A DNA stretch of 64,000 nucleotides from Cyclobacteriaceae bacterium (GTDB lineage Bacteria; Bacteroidota; Bacteroidia; Cytophagales; Cyclobacteriaceae). The DNA is taken from the NCBI GenBank assembly GCA_025808415.1, contig CP075525.1, positions 1,907,501-1,971,500 of the forward strand. Direction: 5' to 3'. This document shows positions 20,458-28,110 of the stretch, in pieces (the stretch's first letter is position 1; each line of letters begins with the position of its first letter). The notes under the pieces were generated by a model that was given only the letters and a program-made list of their open reading frames with translations, made no database searches and was not told the origin of the DNA. The translations under genes were made by a program, and so were the position numbers.

Positions 20458-21348
20458 TCAGCAACAATTCGATTCTGGTCCGCAGCAAGCGGCTTTTTTC
20501 TCTTCAGCCAACTCCTTAACCCGATCTGCTCCTGGTTTTTCTCCATACACGGTAATGCTAAGGATGCCCAATGCTCCGTCTTTGTATTTTATCAGTTCAT
20601 CTTTGTTCAGGTATGCTGAAAGTATCTCCTCCGGAATGGTAATCTTTCTTTCCTTCTGAATAACTAAGTTTTCAAATCCGGCATCTTTAGCCAGTTGAAG
20701 ATATTTTTCCTGAGGAACGGCCCCGGCTACACATCCGGCATACATCTCGGCACTTTTTTGAAGACCTGAAGGTAATTCTCCCTGAAGAACAATATCTGAA
20801 ACACTAAAGTGGCCACCGGGTTTTATTACCCGGAACATTTCTGCGAAAGCTTGTTTTTTGTTGGGCACCAGGTTGAGTACGCAATTGCTCACGACCACAT
20901 CGGCAACATTCGCTGTAACGGGTATCCGTTCAATATCGCCATGCCGGAACTCTACATTATTGAATCCCAACTTTTCTGCGTTGATGCGGGCCTTATCAAT
21001 CATCTTCTCCGTAAAATCAATACCAATCACTTTCCCTTTTTCTCCGGTTAAGCTTCTGGCAACAAAGGCATCGTTGCCGGCTCCTGATCCTAAATCAATA
21101 ACCGTATCACCTTCTTTAATCAGGGCAAACTCAGTTGGTAAGCCGCAGCCTAATCCTAAGTCAGCATCGGCAACGTAACCTTTTAGTTTGGTGTAGTCTT
21201 CTGCCATGATAGCGTAATCAATGGTGGAACAACTACCACCGGCACCACAACAGCTCGTTGCGTTTTCGGTATAGCTCTGATCGGCAATCTGACCATATTT
21301 TTCTTTAACCAGTTGTTTAAGATTTTCGGATGTTGTGCTGGTATTCAT
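20458..21348 (-). CDS. arsM: Arsenite S-adenosylmethionine methyltransferase
   Basis: 296 residues. SAM-binding motif VIDLGSGAGNDAF, and cysteines in ATSCCGAGGSC, GLGCGLP and YAGCVAGA that correspond to the arsenite-binding cysteines of ArsM; the C-terminus ends in CCGPESNCC. The enzyme methylates arsenite to volatile or less retained methylarsenicals. It is placed between arsR and arsC and has its own ArsR-type operator directly upstream (21372-21389). Confidence 0.94.
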   Translation of the reverse strand: MNTSTTSENLKQLVKEKYGQIADQSYTENATSCCGAGGSCSTIDYAIMAEDYTKLKGYVADADLGLGCGLPTEFALIKEGDTVIDLGSGAGNDAFVARSLTGEKGKVIGIDFTEKMIDKARINAEKLGFNNVEFRHGDIERIPVTANVADVVVSNCVLNLVPNKKQAFAEMFRVIKPGGHFSVSDIVLQGELPSGLQKSAEMYAGCVAGAVPQEKYLQLAKDAGFENLVIQKERKITIPEEILSAYLNKDELIKYKDGALGILSITVYGEKPGADRVKELAEEKKAACCGPESNCC

Positions 21349-21371
21349 AATGGTATAAAGTTAAAGTGTAT

Positions 21372-21389
21372 TATCGTAATATTGCGATT
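21372..21389. promoter_or_regulatory. Second ArsR-type operator, upstream of arsM
   Basis: TATCGTAATATTGCGATT matches the perfect palindrome at 21742-21759 with few differences (one base within the ATCGTAATATTACGAT core). It sits between the arsR stop and the arsM start, so arsM may be regulated separately from arsR. Confidence 0.75.
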
Positions 21390-21406
21390 CAACGAGGCAA
21401 AAAATT

Positions 21407-21733
21407 TTAGCAGCAGTCTTGGCCTTTGTAGCTTTCAAATAAATCAACTAATACTTTGCGGGCTTTGTTCCACATCTTTTCATCAATGCAGTAGCACACA
21501 CTGGTGCCGCTGATGTTTCCTTTAATAATGCCTGCATCTTTGAGTTCCTTTAGATGTTGCGATACTGTAGACTGGGAGAGGGGGAGTTCATCTACAATAT
21601 CACCGCAAATGCAACTCTTTGTATTGACCAGGTGCTTGAGGATAGCGATACGGGCAGGATGTGCCAGTGCTTTGGCCAGTTCGGCAGTTTCAATTTCGGC
21701 TTTGCTGAAGCCTGTGGTTTTGGTTAATCCCAT
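21407..21733 (-). CDS. arsR: ArsR family metalloregulatory repressor
   Basis: 108 residues with a winged helix ([19 protein letters not shown] as recognition helix) and metal-site cysteines in KSCICGDIV, plus C-terminal GQDCC. ArsR proteins release DNA when arsenite binds the cysteines, inducing the resistance genes. First gene of the operon; a perfect palindromic operator is directly upstream. Confidence 0.94.
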   Translation of the reverse strand: MGLTKTTGFSKAEIETAELAKALAHPARIAILKHLVNTKSCICGDIVDELPLSQSTVSQHLKELKDAGIIKGNISGTSVCYCIDEKMWNKARKVLVDLFESYKGQDCC

Positions 21734-21741
21734 GCTTGATT

Positions 21742-21759
21742 AATCGTAATATTACGATT
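21742..21759. promoter_or_regulatory. ArsR operator, perfect 18-bp palindrome
   Basis: AATCGTAAT (21742-21750) and ATTACGATT (21751-21759) form an uninterrupted palindrome eight bases upstream of the arsR start codon. The same motif recurs before arsM, which supports its role as the binding site of the ArsR coded here. Confidence 0.8.
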
Positions 21760-21790
21760 TAAGTTTCGTTGCCTCACGAAATTTTACAAT

Positions 21791-22747
21791 TTATTTTTTC
21801 CGGGCGACCGCTCGCTCGGCTGCGCTAACGATGTTTTCAGGCGAAAGACCATATTTCTTTAATAATTGAGTGGGTGTACCACTCTCCCCAAACGAATCGT
21901 TTACCGCTACCATTTCAAGGGGAACCGGGAAATGCCGACCTAAAACCTGGGCAATGCTGTCGCCTAAACCGCCATTGATCTGATGTTCCTCACAGGTAAC
22001 AACGCACTTTGTTTTCTGTACGGATTCCAGAACGGCCTCTACATCCAATGGTTTAATAGTGTGAATGTTAATGACTTCTGCACGGATTCCTTTTTCGGCC
22101 AATGCAGCTTCAGCTTCAATAGCCTGCCACACCATGTGGCCACAGGCAAAAATGCTTACATCGGTTCCGTCAATCAGTTTATCGGCTTTGCCTATTGTAA
22201 ATGGCCTATCGGCCGCCATAAAAATAGGCCACGAAGGGCGGCCAAAGCGCAGGTAGGCAGGCCCATGATGATCGCCAAGTGCCAAAGTAGCGGCCTTGGT
22301 TTGATTATAATCGCACGGAACAATCACCGTCATGCCCGGCAGCATTTTCATCATGCCAATGTCTTCCAGTATTTGGTGTGTTGCACCATCTTCACCCAAG
22401 GTTACACCCGCGTGAGATGCACATATCTTAACGTTTTTGTGTGAATAGGCTATTGACTGACGAATCTGGTCATAAACCCGTCCGGTAGAAAAGTTGGCAA
22501 ACGTTCCGGTAAAGGGAATTTTGCCGCCAATGGTCATGCCGGCTGCAAGCCCCATCATGTTTGCTTCGGCAATGCCCACTTGAAAAAATCTTTCAGGGAA
22601 TTCCTTTTTAAAGGCATCCATTTTTAACGAGCCTGTAAGGTCGGCACAAAGGCCAACCACATTGGGATTTTTACGGCCTAGTTCCAGCAACCCGATACCA
22701 AAGCCTGAGCGGGTATCTTTTTTTTCGGTAAAGGTAAATTTGGTCAT
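21791..22747 (-). CDS. Transketolase, C-terminal half (pyrimidine and C-terminal domains)
   Basis: 318 residues from the ATG at 22747; the frame extends upstream by 12 unlikely residues. It has the Pyr domain (RFFQVGIAEANMMGLAAG, ASHAGVTLGEDGATHQ) with the TPP-activating Glu in GIAEA, and the C-terminal domain (CEEHQINGGLGD). The N-terminal TPP-binding half is coded separately at 51264-52124, so the holoenzyme should be a two-subunit transketolase of the pentose phosphate pathway. Some two-part enzymes of this family act on DXP-like substrates, but GEDGATHQ fits transketolase. Confidence 0.9.
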   Translation of the reverse strand: MTKFTFTEKKDTRSGFGIGLLELGRKNPNVVGLCADLTGSLKMDAFKKEFPERFFQVGIAEANMMGLAAGMTIGGKIPFTGTFANFSTGRVYDQIRQSIAYSHKNVKICASHAGVTLGEDGATHQILEDIGMMKMLPGMTVIVPCDYNQTKAATLALGDHHGPAYLRFGRPSWPIFMAADRPFTIGKADKLIDGTDVSIFACGHMVWQAIEAEAALAEKGIRAEVINIHTIKPLDVEAVLESVQKTKCVVTCEEHQINGGLGDSIAQVLGRHFPVPLEMVAVNDSFGESGTPTQLLKKYGLSPENIVSAAERAVARKK

Positions 22748-22874
22748 GATGGTTATTGGTGGTTGAAAAGACAAGTATAACACCTCTTTTTTGAAGGTTA
22801 AAATTTGTTAACGGGTAGTTAATCTTCAAACTTTTGAAACACTCCTCCGTTCCAAGGTGCATACCAATCGTTAT

Positions 22875-22958
22875 ATGTCGAAGACAGATAAGAAACTCCT
22901 GTTTTGGTTTTTGGTTAGTTTACTCATTGCCATCATACCCTGGTTTATTGCCGGGTAA
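22875..22958 (+). CDS. Candidate 27-residue membrane peptide
   Basis: ATG at 22875 to TAA at 22958. The product has a charged start (MSKTDKK) followed by one hydrophobic helix ending at PWFIAG, a plausible small membrane protein. It is divergent to the transketolase gene. A degenerate promoter-like pair (TTTG, 21-base spacer, AACTTTTG) lies upstream. No family is recognised and the frame is short, so chance cannot be excluded. Confidence 0.4.
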   Translation: MSKTDKKLLFWFLVSLLIAIIPWFIAG

Positions 22959-22986
22959 AAAAATACACCGCCTTTTGGCGGTGTAT
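22956..22986 (-). terminator. Rho-independent terminator of the YtxH gene
   Basis: ATACACCGCC (22963-22972) and GGCGGTGTAT (22977-22986) form a perfect 10-bp stem with loop TTTT; on the minus strand it is followed by a run of seven T. It lies 40 bases after the YtxH stop and could also stop plus-strand transcripts. Confidence 0.88.
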
Positions 22987-23026
22987 GCAGGGCCTTAACC
23001 CTCTAAAGAATTATGGTGATTTGCCG

Positions 23027-23278
23027 CTATACTTTCAGGCTGCTTTTTAACGAATTGATGGCTGTTTTCCCATCATCTACCAGTACATCAACACGCTTGT
23101 TGTAAGCCTTTTTTACATCAAGCATTGAATCCGTCATCTGATCCTTCAGTTCGTTTGTTTTTCCCATCAGTTTTTTGATGGTTTTCTTGCCGCTATTGGG
23201 GGCGAGCAGGAGTCCAGTCAGAATGCCTACCGATGCACCGGCCAAAACGCCAATCGCTACTTTAGTTGTTGTATTCAT
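23027..23278 (-). CDS. YtxH domain-containing protein
   Basis: 83 residues. One N-terminal membrane helix with the glycine pattern GVLAGASVGILTGLLLAPNSGKKT, then a lysine-rich helical tail. This is the YtxH (gas vesicle protein-like/general stress) family pattern, in which the LLxAPxSGxxTR motif follows the helix. Function is not known beyond association with stress response. Single-gene transcript with its own terminator. Confidence 0.88.
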   Translation of the reverse strand: MNTTTKVAIGVLAGASVGILTGLLLAPNSGKKTIKKLMGKTNELKDQMTDSMLDVKKAYNKRVDVLVDDGKTAINSLKSSLKV

Positions 23279-23405
23279 ACCTTAAGGTTTAATGTAGTTT
23301 TACCATTCTGATACTTTCAGAACAATCCGGTAATCACGCGTATGACTACATTAGGGCAACAGGCCTGGTGGGATAATCGTTCAGGATATGATAAAAATCA
23401 TGGAT

Positions 23406-23846
23406 TCATTCAGGTAACTCAGCATAATCCACAATGTTTTTTTTGTAGAAAAGTGTAAGAAAGGTGTAAAGCAAGTTACCCTTGTCTTTGGCTTTATTAC
23501 GTTCAAAGAAGTGATCAATATCTTTAAAGCCAGTAATGTCTTCAAACTCTGAATGGGAAAGCATTTTAAAGCCCATTGACCAATCGTGAAAAATGCGACT
23601 TGGTGAATTGCCCTCCATAATGGTGATTACCCGATGGTGGCGCTTGTCACGACATATGTTTGCGTAAACCCCGGTAACATCTTCTTTTTTGCCTTCTAAT
23701 ATTTGAATGAACTTACCATTGAGGTACAAGAGCATACCGGTAATGTGATGTTGTTTGTTGTACAACCTTGATTCTTTCAAAAGCTGAATCAGTTCTTCCG
23801 GGGTAAGTGGGTTGGTGGCATGGCTCGTATAAACAAGGTGATACAT
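23406..23846 (-). CDS. BLUF-domain blue-light photoreceptor
   Basis: 146 residues with a single BLUF domain covering about 1-95. The flavin-site residues are visible: Tyr6 in HLVYTSHA, Asn30 in LYNKQHHITG, Gln48 in GKFIQILEG, and Trp and Met in DWSMGFK. BLUF proteins sense blue light through FAD by rearranging hydrogen bonds around the Tyr/Gln pair. There is no attached output domain; the C-terminal 40 residues are helical. The partner it signals to is unknown and neighbours give no clue. Confidence 0.93.
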   Translation of the reverse strand: MYHLVYTSHATNPLTPEELIQLLKESRLYNKQHHITGMLLYLNGKFIQILEGKKEDVTGVYANICRDKRHHRVITIMEGNSPSRIFHDWSMGFKMLSHSEFEDITGFKDIDHFFERNKAKDKGNLLYTFLTLFYKKNIVDYAELPE

Positions 23847-23957
23847 TGCCTTAAGTTAGTAAAAAAGTTGATGCTAAAGACTGCCTTCAGTGTTCTGTTA
23901 AACCTATACCTAGCTAATCAGAACCTTATATCGGTAAGGTATAATTAAATGTTGTGG

Positions 23958-24965
23958 CTACTTTTCCCTGCATCTTGATGCCTGAAAGCATAAGCTATCA
24001 CCCCCTAACGGTATTTTTCCTGTTTTGTCCAGAATGCCATCGAGGCGGAGATTGGCTATGTGTGGACCTTCACTATCCAGCGTGATCAAGGTAATATGAT
24101 CGAATGCATTTTGGCTTAATGGATTTTGCCCACCACTGGTTGTGGCCACCATAATATAGTCCTTGTCATTTTTCACGGTGTGTGAATATTCATGAAAATG
24201 ACCGTTGATCACAGTATAATTGCGATTTCCCAAAGCCGTTTCAATACGGGATAGATTTCCATCACCTTCTCTTTTCCATACCGGCTTGTGCATAAACAGG
24301 AACGTCCATCGCACCTTGGGATTATCGGCAATAACTTTTTCAAAGTAGGCTGATTGTTCAGCACCAATTTCTCCTGTAGCACGTTCGGTCATTTTGAAGT
24401 AATCCATTTGCCGGGCCAATTCCGGATTTGGCCCTTCCAACACTTCAATAGCCTTGGCCCTGGCAACAAAAATCTCCTGCATTCTGCTTTCGCTGTAATC
24501 CTCTGAATCTAAAACCAGGAACAGTACATCGTTGTAAATGAAGTGATAGTAGCGCTTGCCATATCTTTTCTCCCAATAGCTTCGCATGGTGAGGTTGGTG
24601 ATATCATGATTGCCGACCACGTGGAAGAAGGGTGATTTGAGTTTGTTGGCCCGATTATCAAAATGATCGAATTGTTGTTTAAGTACAACCGTATCTTCTG
24701 TGCCACCGTCTACTAAATCGCCAACGCTGAGAATAAAATCAGGTCTTATTAAATTCAGTTGTTCAACGGCTATTTCAAATATTCCTTCCCGTTCACCACT
24801 GTGTAAATCGCCAATAACGGCAAAGCTGAAATCATCCGTTTGCTTACCGACCGGCTTATAAGTCCATGGGTATGTACCGCCCGGGTTCATTTCGTGTTTA
24901 AAGGGTTCCGGGCTTTTGGCACAAGAAAGCAGCACAATCAGCGCAAAAATCCAATGGCGTCTCAT
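23958..24965 (-). CDS. Metallophosphoesterase, lipoprotein
   Basis: 335 residues. The N-terminus MRRHWIFALIVLLSCAKSP has a lipobox (LLSC), so it is probably anchored by lipid in the periplasm or outer membrane. Calcineurin-like motifs in order: FAVIGDLHSG, SVGDLVDGG, VVGNHD, a His in FLFMHKP, and VINGHFHEY. These bind two metal ions and hydrolyse phosphoesters. Substrate unknown. It is divergent to the exported dipeptidase gene. Confidence 0.9.
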   Translation of the reverse strand: MRRHWIFALIVLLSCAKSPEPFKHEMNPGGTYPWTYKPVGKQTDDFSFAVIGDLHSGEREGIFEIAVEQLNLIRPDFILSVGDLVDGGTEDTVVLKQQFDHFDNRANKLKSPFFHVVGNHDITNLTMRSYWEKRYGKRYYHFIYNDVLFLVLDSEDYSESRMQEIFVARAKAIEVLEGPNPELARQMDYFKMTERATGEIGAEQSAYFEKVIADNPKVRWTFLFMHKPVWKREGDGNLSRIETALGNRNYTVINGHFHEYSHTVKNDKDYIMVATTSGGQNPLSQNAFDHITLITLDSEGPHIANLRLDGILDKTGKIPLGGDSLCFQASRCREK

Positions 24966-25037
24966 AGGAATATTATTTTATATAGTTGCAAAATAGGACT
25001 CTACTGGAAATAATTAGGGATGTTTTATTTTTACATT

Positions 25038-26096
25038 ATGGTGACACGCAGAAAATTTATCCAATCAACTGCTACCCTGGCAACAGGCGCAGCGCTGGTT
25101 CAACCGTTATTCAGTTTTACCCCTTTCGTAACAATACCGTGTTTTGATTTACACACCCACCCGGGTATTTTTTTTGCCAAAGGCAGTGAGCAGTATCCGG
25201 GTGATGCCGCGTTTAAGAAGACGTTATCAGAGATGAAAGATGGCAATGTGGCCGGAGCATTTTTTTCGCTGGTGGCCGATGCGCGCATCATTAAAGTAGG
25301 CCCGGATGGCGTCCGGCCTTTTGGAAATTTTGCAAAAGGCGAGGCCTGGATAGATTACAAACGCCAGCTTGGTTTGGTGAGGGAGGCAATTCAGACTTCC
25401 ACGTCCGTTGTGTTGGCAACGGAAAAGAGTACGTTTGATAAAAATCCAGGAAAGGTATCGGCCTTCATTTCAATTGAAGGTGGCGATTACCTGGAGGGCG
25501 ATGCCGGCCGCCTGGAAGAAATGTATAACGATGGCATCCGGTCCATTCAACTGGTTCACTACCACCCAAACGAGTTGGGCGATTTACAAACCGAATCCCC
25601 GCAGCACAACGGTCTTTCGCTAGCGGGTGTTGAAGCGGTAAAACGAATGAACAAACTCGGTATGCTCATTGATGTGGCGCATGCCAGTTATGAAACAACC
25701 AAAGCGGTTGCCGAAGTCACAACGCATCCCATCATGCTGTCGCACAGTATGCTTCATAACGGCAGTCAGCACCCCGTAGCCAAGCGAATGGTATCGGTTG
25801 ATCATGCACGTGTTGTAGCCGGCACCGATGGTGTTATCGGTGTGTGGCCCAGCGGATTGAATGCGGACCTCGCTGATTTTGTTGACAACACCCTGCGACT
25901 GGTTGACGTGGTTGGTATTGATCACGTTGGGCTGGGTACTGACATGGATGCCAACTTCAGGCCTGTACTCTCCAGCTACCTGCAGGTGGGCGAGTGGCTT
26001 AACGGTCTGCAAGCGAAGGGGCTCAGTGATAAAGATGTTGCCAAAATTGCCGGTGGCAATGCCAGGCGTATTTTGAATAAAGTGCTTCGCAGCTAG
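25038..26096 (+). CDS. M19 membrane dipeptidase, Tat-exported
   Basis: 352 residues from the ATG at 25038, chosen because it begins MVTRRKFIQ, a twin-arginine signal (RRKFIQ) followed by a hydrophobic stretch; an ATG six codons upstream is possible. The mature part shows M19 features: FDLHTHPG (metal ligands), ISIEGG with the bridging Glu, and histidines in IDVAHAS and IMLSHS. M19 enzymes cleave dipeptides in the periplasm. It converges on the PLP-enzyme gene with four bases between. Confidence 0.9.
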   Translation: MVTRRKFIQSTATLATGAALVQPLFSFTPFVTIPCFDLHTHPGIFFAKGSEQYPGDAAFKKTLSEMKDGNVAGAFFSLVADARIIKVGPDGVRPFGNFAKGEAWIDYKRQLGLVREAIQTSTSVVLATEKSTFDKNPGKVSAFISIEGGDYLEGDAGRLEEMYNDGIRSIQLVHYHPNELGDLQTESPQHNGLSLAGVEAVKRMNKLGMLIDVAHASYETTKAVAEVTTHPIMLSHSMLHNGSQHPVAKRMVSVDHARVVAGTDGVIGVWPSGLNADLADFVDNTLRLVDVVGIDHVGLGTDMDANFRPVLSSYLQVGEWLNGLQAKGLSDKDVAKIAGGNARRILNKVLRS

Positions 26097-26100
26097 CGCC

Positions 26101-27363
26101 TCATCCTAATTCCTTCAAAGCTTTAACAAACACATCCAGTTCCTGGGTGGTGGTGTAGATGTTCGGGGTTATCCGGCATCCGTGCACGTTGGCTCCATCA
26201 ATAGCCACGGTAAATATCTTGTAGTTATCCATCAGTGTCTTGGCCAGATCTTGTGGCTTCATTCCCTTAACACCCACATTGGCAATACCGCACGAGCGCC
26301 CAGGATCAGCCGGTGTGTTAAAAACAATGTGCGGTAAATCGCGAACTTTACTAGTCCAGTAGTTTTGCAAATACCGAAGCCTTGCTTCCTTTCTTTCTGC
26401 CCCTATTTTTTCGTAGTAATCAATGGCATTATTAATGGCCAATATGGTGTGGACGGGGTGCGTTCCTACATTGTTGAGCCGGTAAATGTCATCCGCTTTG
26501 TCATCGAAAGGTGCAAACACCGGCCATATGGAATTGATGTGTTCTTTCTTTACATACAGGATTCCTGCTCCGAGTGGTACACTTAACCACTTATGCAAAC
26601 TTGATCCATAAAAATCACAGCCCAAATCCGGAATAGAAAATTTGATGTGCGCAAAGGCATGCGCTCCGTCCACCATCACCTTTACATTTTTTCGATGGGC
26701 CATGTCACAGATCTTACGGATAGGAAGTATTTGCCCGGTGATGTTGATCATGTGGCAAACCATCAGCAATTTTGTTTTTGGCGTAATGACCTTTTCATAA
26801 AGCTGCACTATCTCTTCATCACTTTTTGGATGATTAGGTACTGAAATTGTTTTCAGTACAACACCGTAGCGTTTTTGAACTTGCTTGAACATGCCCAGCA
26901 TGGAGCCATAATCCTGTTCGGCCATCACTGCCTCATCGCCTTTTTTCCAATCCTGCCCGCCTATAATCATATCCAGCGATTCGGTTGTGTTACGGGTAAT
27001 GATCAATTCCTCAGGTGAGCATCCGGCAATACTGGCCAGGCGAGCTGCGGCTTTGCGTTTGTTCTCCCATTGTACCGTACGCATGTAGTACGATCCCTGG
27101 TAATTGATTTCCCGAATATGATCAATATGGTTTTCTAATGTTTCCTGTGGCAGAAAACAATAGTATCCGTTTTCAAGGTTGATGTAATCCGGCTTAAGCC
27201 GGTAGCCATCGCGAACGGTTTCCCAAAAGTCCTCATCGCTGGCCACAGCTTCAGCGGGCAAGTGGCTTACCTTGTTAATAATTTTATCCATGGCCTTTAA
27301 TGTTGGTAGGCTGCTACTTACGGCCACCAATGAAATGCTTTTTAAAAATGTTCGTTTGTCCAT
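26101..27363 (-). CDS. Exported class V aminotransferase / isopenicillin N epimerase-like PLP enzyme
   Basis: 420 residues from the ATG at 27363 (a TTG two codons earlier is less likely). The first 25 residues MDKRTFLKSISLVAVSS resemble a Tat-type signal with KR in place of RR. The fold-type I core has NTTESLDM, the cofactor Asp in VDGAHAFAH, and the PLP lysine in SLHKWL. Cysteine desulfurase/epimerase-like members act on amino acids; substrate unknown. Folded export with PLP bound would need Tat. It is 8 bases from the PrsW-like gene upstream. Confidence 0.82.
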   Translation of the reverse strand: MDKRTFLKSISLVAVSSSLPTLKAMDKIINKVSHLPAEAVASDEDFWETVRDGYRLKPDYINLENGYYCFLPQETLENHIDHIREINYQGSYYMRTVQWENKRKAAARLASIAGCSPEELIITRNTTESLDMIIGGQDWKKGDEAVMAEQDYGSMLGMFKQVQKRYGVVLKTISVPNHPKSDEEIVQLYEKVITPKTKLLMVCHMINITGQILPIRKICDMAHRKNVKVMVDGAHAFAHIKFSIPDLGCDFYGSSLHKWLSVPLGAGILYVKKEHINSIWPVFAPFDDKADDIYRLNNVGTHPVHTILAINNAIDYYEKIGAERKEARLRYLQNYWTSKVRDLPHIVFNTPADPGRSCGIANVGVKGMKPQDLAKTLMDNYKIFTVAIDGANVHGCRITPNIYTTTQELDVFVKALKELG

Positions 27364-27371
27364 AATCAAGA

Positions 27372-28091
27372 TTAATCCGGTTTAATGACAATTTCTTGTG
27401 TTTCTTTTTTGGTATCGATAAATGGCGATGCCGCTTGATGGAGCCGCACAGCTTTCCGCGCCAATGCAAAGGCAATAATCAGGGAAACAAATGACCATAC
27501 CCAAATACCGGGAACGAAGGAAATAAAAAGAAAGTAATCGTAAATACCATGGAAAAGTGTGGCCACCACTAAGGCTACCGTACCATAATAAAACTCGCGG
27601 GTATTTGTGAACTTTGCTTTGCCTAACCAATAGCCCATCAGCACGGCAAAGAGGGCATGTGCCGGTATGGCCGAAAACATCCGAACAATGGCAGTACCTC
27701 CACCCCCCTGTAAAACGTAAATGATATTCTCGGCTGTAGCAAAGCCCATGCCCACCATTACGGAATATACGATACCATCAAGTGGTTCATTGAAGTTATT
27801 GTTTCGATACAGAATTCCTCTAACAAAAATAAATTTGCTGAACTCTTCCAGGAAGGCCACTACGCCAAAAGCATATACCGCCTGGTTGGTAAGGTTCTTT
27901 TCGCTAATGTGAATGAGTGAATCCACCGGAAGGGCTATGGCCAGGTTAACGCCTAAACTAAGCGCCCCATAAAAGAAACTCAGTAATAGCAATTGTATTG
28001 GCTCAGGTTCATGTTTGTCATGCGTATACATGTAAATGGCAATGGCAATGCCGGGCGTTAGTGCAATGGTGACAAGAAAGAAGGTATGCAC
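27372..28091 (-). CDS. PrsW family intramembrane protease
   Basis: 239 residues, about seven membrane helices. PrsW motifs are present: AFLEEFSK (the EExxK catalytic pair), GFATAENI and AIPAHALFAVLMGYWLG. PrsW proteases cleave membrane proteins such as anti-sigma factors. The start is a GTG at 28091; there is no upstream ATG in frame and the next internal Met falls within a helix. No anti-sigma gene is adjacent; the ECF locus lies 13 kb away. Confidence 0.85.
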   Translation of the reverse strand: MHTFFLVTIALTPGIAIAIYMYTHDKHEPEPIQLLLLSFFYGALSLGVNLAIALPVDSLIHISEKNLTNQAVYAFGVVAFLEEFSKFIFVRGILYRNNNFNEPLDGIVYSVMVGMGFATAENIIYVLQGGGGTAIVRMFSAIPAHALFAVLMGYWLGKAKFTNTREFYYGTVALVVATLFHGIYDYFLFISFVPGIWVWSFVSLIIAFALARKAVRLHQAASPFIDTKKETQEIVIKPD

Positions 28092-28110
28092 AATCGTTAG
28101 TAATTAAAAG

